From Methanobacterium sp964452085 (lineage in GTDB: Archaea; Methanobacteriota; Methanobacteria; Methanobacteriales; Methanobacteriaceae), in the NCBI GenBank assembly GCA_964452085.1, contig CAYVKL010000002.1, positions 310,001 to 374,000 on the forward strand: a DNA stretch of 64,000 bases, given 5' to 3'. Under the pieces are notes generated by a model that made no database searches, had not been told where the DNA came from, and saw nothing but the letters and a program-made list of their open reading frames with translations. Below are positions 61,582-64,000 of this stretch, one piece after another. Within the stretch, counting starts at the first letter, position 1, and each line of letters begins with the position of its first letter. Position numbers and translations under genes: made by a program.

Positions 61582-64000
61582 GTGGGAAACGGCTTTAAAA
61601 TACTGATACTGGAAGATTCCACTTCAGATGTAGATTCAATAGAACATGAACTTATTGATGGGGGGTTGGAATTTTCTTCAAGACTAGTGGAGACCCGGAA
61701 AGATTTTATAAGGGAATTTAAGGAATTCAAACCGGATTTAATTTTATCGGATTTTTATTTTCCTGATTTTGATGGTTTTTCTGCACTGGAGATGAGGAAT
61801 GATAATAGTCCAGAAACGCCTTTTATATTTGTAAGCAGCACGGTAGGAGAAGATTTAGCGGTACAAACTCTTTTAAATGGTGCAACGGATTATGTTCTTA
61901 AGAATAATTTTTCTAAACTCGTTTCAGTAGTTTTAAGAGCATTAGATGAGACAGAAGACAGATTAGAACTTGAAGTAACAGAAAAAGAGTTAGTAGAAAA
62001 TGAAGAGAAGTTAAGAAAAATTTTTGAATCGCCCTCAGATTCCATTATAGTTACTGATTTGAAGGGTAGTATCACAGAGCTAAATCATGCAACATTAAAT
62101 TTACTCGGTTTTAGTTCAGTAGAAGAGATTTTAGGTATGAATTTCCTTGATCTTTTAGCTGAAAGAGACAGAACAAAAGCTAAAAAAAGTATAAGATCGG
62201 TATTATATGGTTCTCCGAAATTTCGTGAATATAACTTTCTTAAAAAGGATGGACAGGAGGTTCCAGTAGAAGTATCAACCACTGTAATATCAGATTCTTC
62301 AGGAGCCCCCGTATCTTTTGTTAGTATTACCCGAGACAGGACCGAAGCTAAGCTTAACGAAGAAAAATTAAGAAAATCTCTCAGAGAAAAAGAAAATCTA
62401 TTGAAGGAAATCCATCATCGCGTAAAAAACAATATGCAAATAATTTCAAGCCTATTGAACCTTCAATCTGAACATGTCTATGATGATCGAGATGCTGAAC
62501 TTTTCAAAAGTGCCCAGGAGAGAGTTAAAACCATGGCAATGGTGCATGGGAATGTTTATCAATCCAAGGACCTTTCCAGCATAAACTTTAGAGAATTTAT
62601 CCAGACTCTGGCTTTTGAACTTTTTAGCTCCCGTGAAGCCGGGCCAAATATTAAACTAGAGACAGATATTGCAGATATCTCCATGAATATAGAAACCGCC
62701 ATTCCATGTGGCCTTATTGTCAATGAATTGATGACTAATTGCCTAATACATGCTTTTCCAGAGGATGCAATCAGCGAGGATATTACAGAAACATTAAAAA
62801 GTTCAGATGATGATGTGGATGAAGTGATAAAAATCGAACTTCAGATAGAAGAAAATGGTCATCTGATCCTAATCATGAGTGATAATGGTGTGGGCCTTTC
62901 AGAAGACATTGACTTTAAAAACCCCAAGACATTGGGTTTGAAACTGGTGAATACTTTAGTATCACAGCTTAATGGTAACATCGAAATTGAAAGAAACAAT
63001 GGTACAGAGTTTATAATAACATTTGATGAAATGCTATATGACGATAGGATACCCTCTAAGCATTCTGAAAGTATGTCTTATAGGTCAAAAAAACTACGTG
63101 GTAAAGCTGAGGACCTGCTCAAAGGTAAGATCAAAGGTTTTGAACAAATTCCGGATGATGTCAATGAAATTATCCATGAACTTCAAGTGCATCAGATTGA
63201 GCTGGAGGTGCAAAATGAAGAGCTCAGAGACACACAAATTAAGTTAGAAGAATCTCAGAGGAAGTATTATGACTTGTATAATTTTGCTCCTGTGGGATAT
63301 TTCACCTTCGATGAAAAAGGTATGATAATCAATGTTAACCAAACTGGTGCTTCACTATTAGGAGTGGGGAAAAGTGATTTAATCAACTATGCATTTATTC
63401 CATATATTGCACCTGATTATAGGTATATTTTCTACCAAAACACTCTAAAAGCAGTTGAAACTGGTGAAAAACAAATATTTGAATTAAAACTAATTAAAAA
63501 AGACTCCAGTGAATTTTTTGGACAGTTAGTTACTGTAGCACCATTTGACCAAAAGGGGGATTCGAAGAAACTCAGAACCAGTTTAATAAACATTAATGAG
63601 CGGTTCATAGCTGAAAAAGCTTTGAGGGAAAGTGAAGAAAAGTTCAGGAATATGGCTGATTTACTTCCACAGATAGTTTTCGAAGCTGATAAGAAGGGTA
63701 ATATCACCTTCATCAACCGCGCAGTATTTGAATCAACTGGATATACTGAAGAAGATTTTTATGAAGAGATAAATCCCATCCAGCTTTTAATTCCCGAGGA
63801 TCGGAATCGAGTTAAAAATGATATTAGGAAAGTTTTAAGTGGAGAAGAATTAGGTGGTGTTGAATACACTGCACTAAAAAAAGATGGTACAAAATTTCCC
63901 ATAATGATATATAGCTCTAAAATTACCCGTAATAATCAAGTTTTGGGAATTAGGGGAGTTATATTAAACATGACTCAGATCAAAGAAGCTGAAAATCAAA
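61582..64000 (+). CDS. Multi-domain REC-PAS-histidine kinase-PAS-PAS sensor (3' end cut by window)
   Basis: Open for 806 codons from GTG 61582 (the preceding in-frame stop is only 27 bases upstream). Receiver domain (phosphoacceptor Asp57 in LSDFYFPDFDG, Lys107 in YVLKNN), PAS (about 140-255), HisKA_2 with His278 (KEIHHRVKNNMQIISSLLNLQ) and HATPase (NELMTNCLIHAFPE; SDNGVGLSED; TLGLKLVNTL), then a coiled linker (IIHELQVHQIELEVQNEE) and two more PAS domains. A kinase core mid-protein is atypical; more domains likely lie beyond the window. May receive phosphate from another kinase and sense a small molecule or redox state. Confidence 0.9.
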   Translation, partial: MGNGFKILILEDSTSDVDSIEHELIDGGLEFSSRLVETRKDFIREFKEFKPDLILSDFYFPDFDGFSALEMRNDNSPETPFIFVSSTVGEDLAVQTLLNGATDYVLKNNFSKLVSVVLRALDETEDRLELEVTEKELVENEEKLRKIFESPSDSIIVTDLKGSITELNHATLNLLGFSSVEEILGMNFLDLLAERDRTKAKKSIRSVLYGSPKFREYNFLKKDGQEVPVEVSTTVISDSSGAPVSFVSITRDRTEAKLNEEKLRKSLREKENLLKEIHHRVKNNMQIISSLLNLQSEHVYDDRDAELFKSAQERVKTMAMVHGNVYQSKDLSSINFREFIQTLAFELFSSREAGPNIKLETDIADISMNIETAIPCGLIVNELMTNCLIHAFPEDAISEDITETLKSSDDDVDEVIKIELQIEENGHLILIMSDNGVGLSEDIDFKNPKTLGLKLVNTLVSQLNGNIEIERNNGTEFIITFDEMLYDDRIPSKHSESMSYRSKKLRGKAEDLLKGKIKGFEQIPDDVNEIIHELQVHQIELEVQNEELRDTQIKLEESQRKYYDLYNFAPVGYFTFDEKGMIINVNQTGASLLGVGKSDLINYAFIPYIAPDYRYIFYQNTLKAVETGEKQIFELKLIKKDSSEFFGQLVTVAPFDQKGDSKKLRTSLININERFIAEKALRESEEKFRNMADLLPQIVFEADKKGNITFINRAVFESTGYTEEDFYEEINPIQLLIPEDRNRVKNDIRKVLSGEELGGVEYTALKKDGTKFPIMIYSSKITRNNQVLGIRGVILNMTQIKEAENQ

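Overview
The window comes from a mesophilic, hydrogenotrophic methanogenic archaeon, most likely Methanobacterium or a close relative. Three things point there: methanogen-only genes (methenyl-H4MPT cyclohydrolase, DUF1890/DUF1894 proteins), the archaeal proteasome-exosome-ribosome superoperon, and AT-rich DNA with TATA boxes and purine-rich ribosome-binding sites. The order DUF1890 - DUF1894 - metE - thyA - mch matches what I recall of the MTH777-MTH773 block of Methanothermobacter thermautotrophicus.

Layout. 0-6.3 kb: a truncated hydrogenase-maturation protease, a methyltransferase, NikR, a CBS protein, two tRNA-Gly genes, UspA, a TrkA-type protein and cobyric acid synthase. 6.6-10.5 kb: membrane-bound LonB and a DEAD-box helicase. 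10.7-16.7 kb: a co-directional minus-strand cassette of bacterial-style partner-switching proteins (HATPase-GNAT fusion, STAS protein, acetolactate-synthase-like enzyme, membrane SpoIIE-type phosphatase, RsbW-like HATPase). 16.9-21.6 kb: two DUF5518 membrane proteins, PRPP synthase, hypA-hypB, a DUF354 protein and tRNA-Ala. 21.6-29.2 kb: one-carbon and methanogen-specific genes and archaeal riboflavin synthase. 29.3-33 kb: a MacB-type ABC exporter with duplicated permeases. 33.6-35.6 kb: a membrane histidine kinase.

35.8-44.1 kb is an almost gapless housekeeping superoperon: L15e, exosome-linked RNA-binding protein, RNase P Rpp30 and Pop5, proteasome alpha, SBDS, Rrp4, Rrp41, Rrp42, L37Ae, RpoP, Brix, Pcc1, prefoldin beta and DUF3194. 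44.3-47.3 kb carries an ArsR regulator and a bacterial-type LonA. 47.4-58.4 kb holds a TPR protein, a metallophosphoesterase, a CbiMNQ Co/Ni importer lacking its ATPase gene, glutamine synthetase, a HisA-like protein, a PfkB kinase, a PIG-L deacetylase and a PsbP-like/sortase fusion. 58.8-61.2 kb is sparse, with very small ORFs (RHH, zinc ribbon, AbrB, one with an apparent frameshift). The window ends inside a large REC-PAS-kinase-PAS-PAS sensor gene.

Themes. Nickel handling recurs (NikR, HycI, HypA/B, CbiMNQ), as expected for an organism dependent on [NiFe] hydrogenases and Ni-F430. The most unusual region is the partner-switching cassette, because archaea have no sigma factors for such proteins to control. 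Its first gene is preceded by two inverted 10-bp GGCC repeats that bracket a TATA-like box, and by a small ORF with a strong ribosome-binding site. Other regulatory dyads sit upstream of nikR, cbiM and glnA and over the TATA box of the ArsR gene. Functional calls rest on family recognition by eye; no database search or structure prediction was run.
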